Assembly: GCA_022376925.1 (NCBI GenBank)
Contig: JAIOJX010000004.1
Location: 121,483,123-121,547,122, forward strand
DNA from: Tragulus kanchil
Taxonomy: Eukaryota; Chordata; Mammalia; Artiodactyla; Tragulidae
Reading direction: 5' to 3'
DNA: 64,000 nucleotides
The notes beneath the pieces were generated by a model. The model did no database searches and was not told the origin of the DNA. It worked only from the letters and a program-made list of their open reading frames with translations. Made by a program: the position numbers and the translations under genes. Of this stretch, positions 35,642 to 47,660 are shown one piece after another. Positions within the stretch are counted from its first letter, which is position 1. The number at the start of each line of letters is the position of its first letter.

Positions 35642-35912
35642 ACTTATGTCCATGGGGAGAACACCAAGTAAATATGAAGGCAGAGGTCAGAGTGACACAT
35701 CTACAGTCAGGGAACGCCAAAAATATTGGTAAACCATCAAAAACTAGGGGAAGACATAGAACAGATTTTCCCTCACAGCTCTCCAAAGCAACCAACCCTG
35801 TCAACACCTTGATCTCAGATTTCTAGTCCCAAGAACTGTGAGACAATGTATTTCCATTGCTTAAGTCATCACCCAGTTTATGATACTTTGTTATGGCAGC
35901 ACTGACAAATAC
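35465..35912 (+). mobile_element. MLT1-like (MaLR/ERVL) solitary LTR
   Basis: The order TTTTGTCTCCTCCAAAATCG, ATTTGGAAATACTGTCATTG, GATGTAATTAATTGAGGTCA, CCTTGATCTCAGATTTCTAG, CCAAGAACTGTGAGACAATG and TTTGTTATGGCAGCACTGAC follows the MLT1 LTR of mammalian MaLR elements. No internal viral genes flank it. It is an old, non-coding LTR. The frames at 35529 and 35632 lie within it and are spurious. Confidence 0.75.
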
Positions 35913-35974
35913 AATAAGCATATAATATTTCTACACGCTAGATCTTTGTCCAACATTATCCATTGTCTATGGTG

Positions 35975-36060
35975 GTGTTGTTGCTGTTGTTCAGTTGCTA
36001 AGTCATGTCCGACTCTTTGCAACCTCATGGACTGTAGCACGCCAGGTTCCTCCTGTCTCT
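35975..36060 (-). mobile_element. BovA SINE fragment, antisense
   Basis: GTTGTTCAGTTGCTAAGTCA, TGTCCGACTCTTTGCAACCT and CATGGACTGTAGCACGCCAG are the reversed BovA body. It breaks off after CCAGGTTCCTCCTGTCTC, leaving about 85 bases. Confidence 0.85.
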
Positions 36061-36097
36061 TTTGTCTATGATATTAAACACAAATGGCATAATATAT

Positions 36098-38242
36098 AAG
36101 ACCTAACTTGGCTTTGGCTATTTACCCCTTTACTTTTGTTTCTCACTGCTTTCCTATTTATGACAATTCATGTCTCTCATTGTGACATGATCATATATTT
36201 TTGTATTTGGTGAACTTTTGCCTGATGCTTTTCCACCATCATTCACTGGGTAAGTTCAACCTATGACATGTGTATGGCATTCTCTGTGAAATACTTCAAG
36301 GCAGAGTTAGATTTCCATCTTATGTTCCCTTGGACTTCCTCTCTTACCTCTTCTTTTGTGGAGCTTACCAGGATGCTTTTTGACCTTTATTGATTCTCCC
36401 TGTCCACCCACTCATATGCTGAATTTAAGAGAAGAGATTTTGACATATTCATTGGGCACAGTGGAAACTAAGTGAATATTTTGAATAGATAGAGTCCAGA
36501 CATTCTTCAATCCTCTCTCTATACATTATGTGATCCTTTCTCTTTCTCAGTAGGGTGTCTAGATATTTTATGCATCCATTTTTCAGTTATTCTACTTTAT
36601 AGTTAAAAGACTAAAAGTTTAATTTTTTTTAGTCAGATGATTTTTTTAAAGTTGATAATTATTTACAAGCTAGGGAAAGAACATGTTATAAACATATTTT
36701 AAAAGTCCTGTTGGCCAGGATTCCTAATTTTTTTTTTTAACATCCAATGCAGAAAATTCTTAGGCAAGAAAATAAAGTAAAATGGCTTTACCCTATCAAA
36801 TGTCCTTCCAACTCAGACTTTTGGTTTACAGCCTAACACCAAGCTGCACTTCACAGCAGTGGGCAGTACTTGAACTTATAAATGAAATTCAGTAATTACA
36901 CAATGTTCTTGGCTAGAAGTGCAATGCCGTAGAAGCAAGATCGTCAAATGGAAGGAGAAAGAGAGACAAATTATCCAATAGAGCATTGTACTTAATATTT
37001 CTTTAGCAAATATTTGCTTTAACGAATAAAAGTGTAACAGATAATAGACACAATTATGGACATAGGTAATAATACTTTACCTTAGAAAGAAACATATTAT
37101 GATCATAACATAATATAATAATAGTATACATTACTACTCTAGGGAGCCAAAATGTGCAAAAATCACTGGCTAATAAAAATAAAAGACCTAACTTGGCTTT
37201 GGCTATTTACCCCTTTACTTTTGTTTCTCACTGCTTTCCTATTTATGACAATTCATGTCTCTCATTGTGACATGATCATATATTTTTGTATTTGGTGAAC
37301 TTTTGCCTGATGCTTTTCCACCATCATTCACTGGGTAAGTTCAACCTATGACATGTGTATGGCATTCTCTGTGAAATACTTCAAGGCAGAGTTAGATTTC
37401 CATCTTATGTTCCCTTGGACTTCCTCTCTTACCTCTTCTTTTGTGGAGCTTACCAGGATGCTTTTTGACCTTTATTGATTCTCCCTGTCCACCCACTCAT
37501 ATGCTGAATTTAAGAGAAGAGATTTTGACATATTCATTGGGCACAGTGGAAACTAAGTGAATATTTTGAATAGATAGAGTCCAGACATTCTTCAATCCTC
37601 TCTCTATACATTATGTGATCCTTTCTCTTTCTCAGTAGGGTGTCTAGATATTTTATGCATCCATTTTTCAGTTATTCTACTTTATAGTTAAAAGACTAAA
37701 AGTTTAATTTTTTTTAGTCAGATGATTTTTTTAAAGTTGATAATTATTTACAAGCTAGGGAAAGAACATGTTATAAACATATTTTAAAAGTCCTGTTGGC
37801 CAGGATTCCTAATTTTTTTTAACATCCAATGCAGAAAATTCTTAGGCAAGAAAATAAAGTAAAATGGCTTTACCCTATCAAATGTCCTTCCAACTCAGAC
37901 TTTTGGTTTACAGCCTAACACCAAGCTGCACTTCACAGCAGTGGGCAGTACTTGAACTTATAAATGAAATTCAGTAATTACACAATGTTCTTGGCTAGAA
38001 GTGCAATGCCGTAGAAGCAAGATCGTCAAATGGAAGGAGAAAGAGAGACAAATTATCCAATAGAGCATTGTACTTAATATTTCTTTAGCAAATATTTGCT
38101 TTAACGAATAAAAGTGTAACAGATAATAGACACAATTATGGACATAGGTAATAATACTTTACCTTAGAAAGAAACATCTTATGATCATAACATAATATAA
38201 TAATAGTATACATTACTACTCTAGGGAGCCAAAATGTGCAAT
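36098..38242. repeat. Tandem duplication 14, unit about 1085 bp
   Basis: AAGACCTAACTTGGCTTTGG at 36098 recurs at 37183 (offset 1085). Differences are mainly a shorter T run near 37812 and an A/C change in AAACATATTATG / AAACATCTTATG. The first copy ends at GCCAAAATGTGCAA near 37160, with filler to 37182. The true continuation follows the second copy near 38240. Contents are unclassified. Confidence 0.92.
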
Positions 38243-40160
38243 CACTGGCAGAAATATGGGTTAAAATTTTATTCATCATAGTGCTTCATGCTATGTCCTG
38301 CTAAATAAATCATCATCACTCAAAGCTGAGCTTGCTTTTTGTCTTTTGATGACTAGAATTCCCATGGACAATTATCCTTTAAGAAATAAATGTTCAAAGT
38401 AGTATTATAGCGGAAGTTTGTCTTCCTGACTTCCAGTCCCAATTCTGTCACTAAGAAATTACATAAACTATAATAAGCACAGTGAACAATCTACACCCTA
38501 TTGGATACATTCAAAACAATTTTTTCCAACCTCTGCCTAGATCTTCATTCCACATTTATTAGTGAGATTTTGTTTCAGACCTCTTGGTTTCCTAGGTTTT
38601 TATGTGATATGAAAAGGCTCACTTTGGTCACTAAGACTCATTTTTCTATGATAAAATCTAATCCAGTCCACTTTAATGTCAATTCTCATCTCATCTCCAA
38701 ATTAAAATCTCACTCTGCTTTCAAGTTCAGACTTCAGTCATACCACAGAGGAGAAAAGTAAGGTATGATCCTTTGCTCTTTTTAGGTCTTTTGTTATATT
38801 TTTCTGACTCATTCTTCTGACTCTAGCTATCCCATTTGTCACTGGCATTCTGGGAAACAAAAAAGACTGTTGGAGGAAAAAAGAACCAAAGTCTTATGTA
38901 CTTAGCTTCTTGACAGATAGCCACAGATATCTGTCACCAGTGTGCAGGCTTTATAACTCATGCTCTTTTGCAAGATACCCAGTTGGGTTCTTTAGAAGCC
39001 TAGATGGAGGACATTTACACTATTCTCCAGGTTTACAGCCTAACACCAAGCTGCACTTCACAGCAGTGGGCAGTACTTGAACTTATAAATGAAATTCAGT
39101 AATTACACAATGTTCTTGGCTAGAAGTGCAATGCCGAGAAGCAAGATCGTCAAATGGAAGGAGAAAGAGAGACAAATTATCCAATAGAGCATTGTACTTA
39201 ATATTTCTTTAGCAAATATTTGCTTTAACGAATAAAAGTGTAACAGATAATAGACACAATTATGGACATAGGTAATAATACTTTACCTTAGAAAGAAACA
39301 TCTTATGATCATAACATAATATAATAATAGTATACATTACTACTCTAGGGAGCCAAAATGTGCAATCACTGGCAGAAATATGGGTTAAAATTTTATTCAT
39401 CATAGTGCTTCATGCTATGTCCTGCTAAATAAATCATCATCACTCAAAGCTGAGCTTGCTTTTTGTCTTTTGATGACTAGAATTCCCATGGACAATTATC
39501 CTTTAAGAAATAAATGTTCAAAGTAGTATTATAGCGGAAGTTTGTCTTCCTGACTTCCAGTCCCAATTCTGTCACTAAGAAATTACATAAACTATAATAA
39601 GCACAGTGAACAATCTACACCCTATTGGATACATTCAAAACAATTTTTTCCAACCTCTGCCTAGATCTTCATTCCACATTTATTAGTGAGATTTTGTTTC
39701 AGACCTCTTGGTTTCCTAGGTTTTTATGTGATATGAAAAGGCTCACTTTGGTCACTAAGACTCATTTTTCTATGATAAAATCTAATCCAGTCCACTTTAA
39801 TGTCAATTCTCATCTCATCTCCAAATTAAAATCTCACTCTGCTTTCAAGTTCAGACTTCAGTCATACCACAGAGGAGAAAAGTAAGGTATGATCCTTTGC
39901 TCTTTTTAGGTCTTTTGTTATATTTTTCTGACTCATTCTTCTGACTCTAGCTATCCCATTTGTCACTGGCATTCTGGGAAACAAAAAAGACTGTTGGAGG
40001 AAAAAAGAACCAAAGTCTTATGTACTTAGCTTCTTGACAGATAGCCACAGATATCTGTCTCCAGTGGGCAGGGATTCTAACTCATGCTCTTTTGCAGGAT
40101 ACCCATTTGGTTTCTTTAGAAGCCTAGATGGAGAACATTTACACTATTCTCCCACAGTTG
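37905..40160. repeat. Tandem duplication 15, unit about 1125 bp
   Basis: GGTTTACAGCCTAACACCAA at 37905 recurs at 39030 (offset 1125, later 1124). The last 100 bases of the first copy (about 38930-39029) differ from the second at about ten positions, for example AGTGTGCAGGCTTTATAACT against AGTGGGCAGGGATTCTAACT. The start of the unit is also present at about 36820, so this part occurs three times. No gene is recognised; the 86-residue frame repeats unchanged. Confidence 0.92.
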
Positions 40161-42123
40161 CTCTTTCTTAGTGATTATGTCTGTCATATTCTGTTTGGTT
40201 GTGCAGTGGCAACAAACAGTCCCATACCTTAGTGGCTTACAATAACAGAAGCTTATATCTAATTTACATTACATGTCCTCTGCTTGCTAATATCATCTTT
40301 TCTCCCAGCTTCTTTATTCTGAGACTCAGGGACTCAGAAAGGTAGAAACAGTCCTTCTCTGGGACTTGCTGTGACTATTACAGAAGAAACACAAGATGGC
40401 CCTTTACATTTTAATTGAGAGGTATTACATGACACTTCTGCTCACATTCCTTTAGCAAAGAGAGTCAGTGGAGACATGTGGAGTCTACAGAGTAAGAAAT
40501 AAGAAATGATGTATTTTACACAAATAAAGCAACCTTCCACCATGACCCCTTACACTCTGATCTCTTTCATCATTAGATCCAGGAAACATACTCCATAGCC
40601 TTCAACTAGTGACTGGGGTAACTCCACTTTATCATCTCATGCTCTTTGGTGAAGTATTTTCAATATGGCTTCAACATGGCCAGCTTTCACTACATCTACT
40701 TAACACCTGATATCTGTTCACAGTATCTACAGACATTCATACATTATTTTCATGTATTAAATACATGTATTCATACTGCTGTATTCATATATTATTTTCA
40801 TGTTAAACAATAGGAAAGCATGATATCTTTCTGCTAAGATCTCTTATTACCTTATTATTGGTAGCTGCTTTAACCTGACTCACGCAGTTAAAATTATCCA
40901 GGAATAACCATGAGCTAGAATCTATGTTCATTCTTCCCTTCAGGGGTCAGTTACACCAAAGCACTTTCTTATTTTATCTTCCAAATTAAAATCTCACTCT
41001 GCTTTAAAGCACTTCAGTTCCAGAGGAGAAAAGTAAGGTATGATCCTTTGCTCTTTTTAGGTCTTTTGTTATATTTTTCTGACTCATTCTTCTGACTCTA
41101 GCTATCCCATTTGTCACTGGCATTCTGGGAAACAAAAAAGACTGTTGGAGGAAAAAAGAACCAAAGTCTTATGTACTTAGCTTCTTGACAGATAGCCACA
41201 GATATCTGTCTCCAGTGGGCAGGGATTCTAACTCATGCTCTTTTGCAGGATACCCATTTGGTTTCTTTAGAAGCCTAGATGGAGAACATTTACACTATTC
41301 TCCCACAGTTGCTCTTTCTTAGTGATTATGTCTGTCATATTCTGTTTGGTTGTGCAGTGGCAACAAACAGTCCCATACCTTAGTGGCTTACAATAACAGA
41401 AGCTTATATCTAATTTACATTACATGTCCTCTGCTTGCTAATATCATCTTTTCTCCCAGCTTCTTTATTCTGAGACTCAGGGACTCAGAAAGGTAGAAAC
41501 AGTCCTTCTCTGGGACTTGCTGTGACTATTACAGAAGAAACACAAGATGGCCCTTTACATTTTAATTGAGAGGTATTACATGACACTTCTGCTCACATTC
41601 CTTTAGCAAAGAGAGTCAGTGGAGACATGTGGAGTCTACAGAGTAAGAAATAAGAAATGATGTATTTTACACAAATAAAGCAACCTTCCACCATGACCCC
41701 TTACACTCTGATCTCTTTCATCATTAGATCCAGGAAACATACTCCATAGCCTTCAACTAGTGACTGGGGTAACTCCACTTTATCATCTCATGCTCTTTGG
41801 TGAAGTATTTTCAATATGGCTTCAACATGGCCAGCTTTCACTACATCTACTTAACACCTGATATCTGTTCACAGTATCTACAGACATTCATACATTATTT
41901 TCATGTATTAAATACATGTATTCATACTGCTGTATTCATATATTATTTTCATGTTAAACAATAGGAAAGCATGATATCTTTCTGCTAAGATCTCTTATTA
42001 CCTTATTATTGGTAGCTGCTTTAACCTGACTCACGCAGTTAAAATTATCCAGGAATAACCATGAGCTAGAATCTATGTTCATTCTTCCCTTCAGGGGTCA
42101 GTTACACCAAAGCACTTTCTTAT
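39818..42123. repeat. Tandem duplication 16, unit about 1151 bp
   Basis: CCAAATTAAAATCTCACTCT near 39820 recurs near 40980 and settles to an offset of 1151. The beginning of the second copy (41000-41022) is garbled: about ten bases are missing relative to 39850-39872. The first copy ends at AAAGCACTTTCTTAT near 40971. The unit includes a stretch around 40200-40560 (GTGGCTTACAATAACAGAAG and on) that resembles an ancient interspersed repeat of uncertain family. Confidence 0.91.
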
Positions 42124-42355
42124 CATGATCTATTCGGTGTACCAGAAATAGGCCTACAAGTTTCAGATGCTCAGCAAATATCCAACTAGGGAATGAAATG
42201 CTAGTGTTTCCTTATTAGAAAACTCTCGACTTACTAATAGGGGTCCTATTGAATCCTCTTGTGTGAGCAGAATAGAAGCCACTCTCCTTTCCTCAGGGAG
42301 GAGGGAAGGCGAAATGCTTGCACACTTACCACTAAGCTAAAAACTGCTGAAATAG

Positions 42356-42685
42356 GGCTTCCCTGGTGGTCCAGTGGGTAAGGACACCACCTTGCAGTGC
42401 AAGGGGCACCGGTTCGATCCCTGGCCTGGGAAGAGCCCACGTGTCGTGGAGCAGCTGGACTGATGTGTCCAATTACCGAGCCGGAGCTCCGGAGCGCATG
42501 CGCCCAGAGCCGGTGCTCTGTGACAACAGAGACTGCCGCGATGGGAGGCCCACACGGGCCAAAAAACAAAGATGGATGAAAAAATGGACAAATGAAAGAC
42601 CAATAGAAGTGGCCCGCTTGCTCCCCTCCCTCCCCACCCCACCCCCACCAAAATAAATACATAAATAAATCTTTAAAAAAAAAAA
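42356..42685 (+). mobile_element. tRNA-head SINE with long body (copy 5), sense
   Basis: GGCTTCCCTGGTGGTCCAGT, B box GGTTCGATCCC at 42411-42421, CTGGACTGATGTGTCC, GAGCGCATGCGCCCAGAGCC, GGGAGGCCCACACGGGCCAA, a C-rich pocket, (AAAT)n and TCTTTAAAAAA tail. Intact CpG sites and a good B box suggest a young copy. The longest open frame in the window (minus strand, 42246-42722) is only the antisense of this SINE. Repeated, with a damaged head, at 43530-43800. Confidence 0.93.
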
Positions 42686-43019
42686 AAAAACTCCTAAGAT
42701 ATATAAACCTATTCTTTATCAAGCTCTAGTCTTCTATCCATATAGCCTGAGAATATCATCTTGAGAGAAGTTGAAGGACCCAGTTGGTTACTTCTTCTTT
42801 ATTCCTCAAGGTGGTATCCAGCATCTCCCTGAAATTCCTACCATAACTTTGGGAATTTAGCTAAAGACCAAACATACACACATATATCTTTCAATGTCAT
42901 TTTTAAATGATTGTGAACTAGTACATTAACTTGTACAAGACTTAGTTTTCTCAAGTGGGAAAGAGCAGTGTTAACTGTAGGGCCCTTTAAATCACATCCA
43001 AACCATTAAGAGTAGCATT

Positions 43020-43232
43020 CAAATATATACAGTACCATGTGTCAAATAGATCACTGTATAGCACAGGAAGCTCAGCCTGATGCTCTGTGGTCACCTAAGT
43101 GGGGGGAATGGTGAGGGTGGAGGGGGGCTTAAGAAGGAGGGGATATATATCCATATAATTGATTGACAGTGTTGTAAAGCAGAAACTAGCTATATTGTAA
43201 AGCAATTATATTCCAATTAAAAAAAAATAAAA
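43020..43232 (+). mobile_element. L1-like 3' end, sense
   Basis: The order AGCACAGGAAGCTCAGCCTG, GTGGTCACCTAAGTGGGGGG, a G-rich block, GGGGATATATATCCATATAA, AGCAGAAACTAGC, then AAGCAATTATATTCCAATTA and an A-rich tail is the pattern I associate with artiodactyl L1 3' untranslated regions. Only the 3' end is present (5'-truncated). Repeated at 44131-44344. Confidence 0.65.
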
Positions 43233-43529
43233 AAGCAAGGACACGAGTTTGAACAGGAAATAAGACGTTTTGATCCTGGGTTTTTTAACATGCTAGTAAA
43301 CTAACACTAGAAATCTTCTGGAAAAGCAGTAAACACATTTTTTTTAACTATTGCACTTTTAGATTGGCACTTTCTGATTAAATGAAATATGCCTCCCATT
43401 GTACCAATCAAACATGTTAGTCCCTATTAGGTCAATTTTAAACCACTTCCAATTTTATGAAAACTGTAATACTCATGCTTCAGATTTTTCCATCCTCAAC
43501 CACTCCTTTCACAAAAACACCTGAGTCGG

Positions 43530-43800
43530 GCATGGCCCGACCGGGCTGGACCCACGTGTCGTGGGAGTGGACTGATGTGTCCAATTACCGAGCGGAGCTC
43601 CGGAGCGCATGCGCCCAGAGCCGGTGCTCTGTGACAACAGAGACTGCCGCGATGGGAGGCCCACACGGGCCAAAAAACAAAGATGGATGAAAAAATGGAC
43701 AAATGAAAGACCAATAGAAGTGGCCCGCTTGCTCCCCCCCCCCCCCACCCCACCCCCACCAAAATAAATACATAAATAAATCTTTAAAAAAAAAAAAAAA
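43530..43800 (+). mobile_element. SINE copy 5, duplicate with damaged head
   Basis: Same element as 42356-42685, but the tRNA-like head is missing and the first 60 bases are corrupted. It is part of duplication 17, not an independent insertion. Confidence 0.88.
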
Positions 43801-44130
43801 ACTCCTAAGATATATAAACCTATTCTTTATCAAGCTCTAGTCTTCTATCCATATAGCCTGAGAATATCATCTTGAGAGAAGTTGAAGGACCCAGTTGGTT
43901 ACTTCTTCTTTATTCCTCAAGGTGGTATCCAGCATCTCCCTGAAATTCCTACCATAACTTTGGGAATTTAGCTAAAGACCAAACATACACACATATATCT
44001 TTCAATGTCATTTTTAAATGATTGTGAACTAGTACATTAACTTGTACAAGACTTAGTTTTCTCAAGTGGGAAAGAGCAGTGTTAACTGTAGGGCCCTTTA
44101 AATCACATCCAAACCATTAAGAGTAGCATT

Positions 44131-44344
44131 CAAATATATACAGTACCATGTGTCAAATAGATCACTGTATAGCACAGGAAGCTCAGCCTGATGCTCTGTG
44201 GTCACCTAAGTGGGGGGAATGGTGAGGGTGGAGGGAGGCTTAAGAAGGAGGGGATATATATCCATATAATTGATTGACAGTGTTGTAAAGCAGAAACTAG
44301 CTATATTGTAAAGCAATTATATTCCAATTAAAAAAAAATAAAAA
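44131..44344 (+). mobile_element. L1-like 3' end, duplicate
   Basis: Same sequence as 43020-43232, displaced by 1111 bases; one G/A difference in the G-rich block. Confidence 0.65.
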
Positions 44345-44362
44345 AGCAAGGACACGAGTTTG

Positions 44363-46541
44363 AACAGGAAATAAGACGTTTTGATCCTGGGTTTTTTAAC
44401 ATGCTAGTAAACTAACACTAGAAATCTTCTGGAAAAGCAGTAAACACATTTTTTTTAACTATTGCACTTTTAGATTGGCACTTTCTGATTAAATGAAATA
44501 TGCCTCCCATTGTACCAATCAAACATGTTAGTCCCTATTAGGTCAATTTTAAACCACTTCCAATTTTATGAAAACTGTAATACTCATGCTTCAGATTTTT
44601 CCATCCTCAACCACTCCTTTCACATCATAGGAAATTGACTTCATTTAAAATAAAGAAAAGATTTAAAATTAAGGCACAAAAGGTTCAGAGAACTCTAAAT
44701 TCAGTCCAGTTCTTTGAAACCACGATTGATGAAAAAACATTCTTTTGCTAACTTCGCTTTGTGTTACACTCTTAATTTTACTTGAAGGTAGGTATTTTGT
44801 AATTTTCATTTCCTTTCATATGTAAAAAAGATCTTTGTGATGAGATTTACGGACATAAAGTTTCCTGAATTAAATGTACCCTGCAAAAGTTGGCTTGTGC
44901 ATCATGCTTACCCATTATGACCAGCATCAGATCTGATGTAGACACTCTGTGCCTCTATTATCAGGTTGTGTATAGAGCATGTTAACGTAAAGGAATGTAT
45001 ACCTTCATGTTACATAGGCCATATAAAGAAAGAAGAATCATCTTTCTACTAGAAACGCATATTAAAACTTTCGGTTTATTTAAAGTATTGTAAAACTCAT
45101 TTTGTATCCTATACAGAATTATTTTTTCTCTTCTGAAATAAAACGTTACAGAAATAGTGCTCTCTTGGTAATTACACATTTGTTAATTTGTTAATTTTCA
45201 CATGCCCCCATGACACCTTCCATAGTACCATGTAAAGTCCTCTTTAAAGTGTCAGTCCTCAATTGGGAATAATTGTCAAACACATAGTGACTTAAGTGGT
45301 TCCTAAACAGCCACCATACAATAAATTGTAACGCTCAAGGGACTTGCTTCCCAGTTCAGTGGTTAAGACTGCATGCTTTTCCTGCAGGTGGAGTAGCTTT
45401 AATCCCTGGTCAGGGAACTAAAATCCCACATGCCACAGCATGCAGCCAAAAACAGGAAATAAGACGTTTTGATCCTGGGTTTTTTAACATGCTAGTAAAC
45501 TAACACTAGAAATCTTCTGGAAAAGCAGTAAACACATTTTTTTTAACTATTGCACTTTTAGATTGGCACTTTCTGATTAAATGAAATATGCCTCCCATTG
45601 TACCAATCAAACATGTTAGTCCCTATTAGGTCAATTTTAAACCACTTCCAATTTTATGAAAACTGTAATACTCATGCTTCAGATTTTTCCATCCTCAACC
45701 ACTCCTTTCACATCATAGGAAATTGACTTCATTTAAAATAAAGAAAAGATTTAAAATTAAGGCACAAAAGGTTCAGAGAACTCTAAATTCAGTCCAGTTC
45801 TTTGAAACCACGATTGATGAAAAACATTCTTTTGCTAACTTCGCTTTGTGTTACACTCTTAATTTTACTTGAAGGTAGGTATTTTGTAATTTTCATTTCC
45901 TTTCATATGTAAAAAAGATCTTTGTGATGAGATTTACGGACATAAAGTTTCCTGAATTAAATGTACCCTGCAAAAGTTGGCTTGTGCATCATGCTTACCC
46001 ATTATGACCAGCATCAGATCTGATGTAGACACTCTGTGCCTCTATTATCAGGTTGTGTATAGAGCATGTTAACGTAAAGGAATGTATACCTTCATGTTAC
46101 ATAGGCCATATAAAGAAAGAAGAATCATCTTTCTACTAGAAACGCATATTAAAACTTTCGGTTTATTTAAAGTATTGTAAAACTCATTTTGTATCCTATA
46201 CAGAATTATTTTTTCTCTTCTGAAATAAAACGTTACAGAAATAGTGCTCTCTTGGTAATTACACATTTGTTAATTTGTTAATTTTCACATGCCCCCATGA
46301 CACCTTCCATAGTACCATGTAAAGTCCTCTTTAAAGTGTCAGTCCTCAATTGGGAATAATTGTCAAACACATAGTGACTTAAGTGGTTCCTAAACAGCCA
46401 CCATACAATAAATTGTAACGCTCAAGGGACTTGCTTCCCAGTTCAGTGGTTAAGACTGCATGCTTTTCCTGCAGGTGGAGTAGCTTTAATCCCTGGTCAG
46501 GGAACTAAAATCCCACATGCCACAGCATGCAGCCAAAAAAC
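44363..46541. repeat. Tandem duplication 18, unit about 1088 bp
   Basis: AACAGGAAATAAGACGTTTT at 44363 recurs at 45451 (offset 1088, then 1087 after one A is lost near 45824). The join sits in the A-rich tail of a tRNA SINE (GCAGCCAAAAACAGG), which offers only a short AACA-type match. The 65-residue frame repeats unchanged. Confidence 0.93.
45336..45456 (+). mobile_element. Short tRNA-derived SINE, sense
   Basis: CAAGGGACTTGCTTCCCAGT, CAGTGGTTAAGACTGCATGC, TTTAATCCCTGGTCAGGGAA, AAAATCCCACATGCCACAGC and GCAGCCAAAAA form a short artiodactyl tRNA SINE of the same type as 10741-10859. Further copies at 46424-46543 and 47542-47660 arise by duplications 18 and 19. Confidence 0.82.
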
Positions 46542-46543
46542 AA
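46424..46543 (+). mobile_element. Short tRNA-derived SINE, second copy
   Basis: Same element as 45336-45456, displaced by 1088 bases. Here the true tail (CCAAAAAACAAAATAAAAAG) is kept. Confidence 0.82.
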
Positions 46544-47541
46544 AATAAAAAGTAACACTCATGTGTGGAAGCAAGTTTGAAGTCAACTTGGAGTTCATGC
46601 TGCAGGTACCAACAAATTAGGAGTGGTAAAACAAGAGGAAAATTTGTAATTTTTTAAAAAAGTAACTGCCTCTATTTGTTTACTTCATTTAATATTTGAT
46701 AGTTTAAAAACTACCATCCTACAGGTAAGTGCTGATCAAATTCACATAGGAATTTCAGAAAGTACTTGTACCACCTAAAAAGACTTCATATCCTATTTGT
46801 TTGTTCATATAGCTTTCCTAGGGGTCAGGGAGAGGGGTAGTTGATACAAGGACTCTACTAGTCTTCTTTCTGGAAGAAATAAAAAATTATGTTGATATCT
46901 ATAAGGTAATTAAATTAGTGAAATTAAAAGACTAAGATGAACAAATTGCTATTCTTTGCTATATTGAAAGAAAAAGATAACTTCTTGGGTACCATAAAGA
47001 AGCAGCCTAAGCAAGAAATGGAAACGGAAGAGGTTTTGAGAAAGCAGAGGGGAATTAAACCAGATCAAGTATAACAAAAGAATTTTACACAAAAGGAAAA
47101 GCAAAGGAGAAGGAAATTTGATCCATTGGAGGGATCCTTTGGGAAGAAATGTATCATTTCTGGAAAGAAATGCTCTGTTCATTTGAAAAGACAAAAGGAT
47201 CTTCTAGAGTTAGAAGAACTAAGTTACTGGATCTACAAGGAAGAAACAGGAAAATAAAGATAGGAATTTATATAGTTTACATAGATAATCGGTAGTTGTT
47301 CTTGCTTTCTGGAATGAATACCATCATCTCCAGGCAGAGTCCACTGGGACATGCTAATTTACTGTGCTAGCACTGTACCTGGAACAAAGATCTCTCAATG
47401 AATGTAATTTGAAGGTGAATAAATATAGGAAAAAGTTCATCATCACTTTTAATTTGTCAGTCCTCAATTGGGAATAATTGTCAAACACATAGTGACTTAA
47501 GTGGTTCCTAAACAGCCACCATACAATAAATTGTAACGCTC

Positions 47542-47660
47542 AAGGGACTTGCTTCCCAGTTCAGTGGTTAAGACTGCATGCTTTTCCTGCAGGTGGAGTA
47601 GCTTTAATCCCTGGTCAGGGAACTAAAATCCCACATGCCACAGCATGCAGCCAAAAAACA
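47542..47660 (+). mobile_element. Short tRNA-derived SINE, third copy
   Basis: Third occurrence of the same element with the same flanks, made by duplication 19. Confidence 0.82.

Larger units (their letters stand above)
42415..44625. repeat. Tandem duplication 17, unit about 1111 bp
   Basis: The SINE body at 42435 and everything to about 43503 recurs from about 43550 to 44624 (offset 1111). The join at 43504-43560 is badly garbled: the SINE head is replaced by a short GC-rich stretch and its body has lost several bases, for example CGTGGAGCAGCTGGACTG became CGTGGGAGTGGACTG. A C run near 43736 is longer in the second copy. Confidence 0.91.

Noticed and set aside
35465..35912. Endogenous retrovirus with coding genes
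   Set aside because: Only an MLT1-like LTR is recognised. No gag, pol or env-like frame lies beside it.
42246..42722. Longest open frame in the window (158 codons, minus strand)
   Set aside because: It is the antisense of SINE copy 5 and its flanks. Similar translations occur at every copy of this SINE, and its damaged duplicate breaks the frame.
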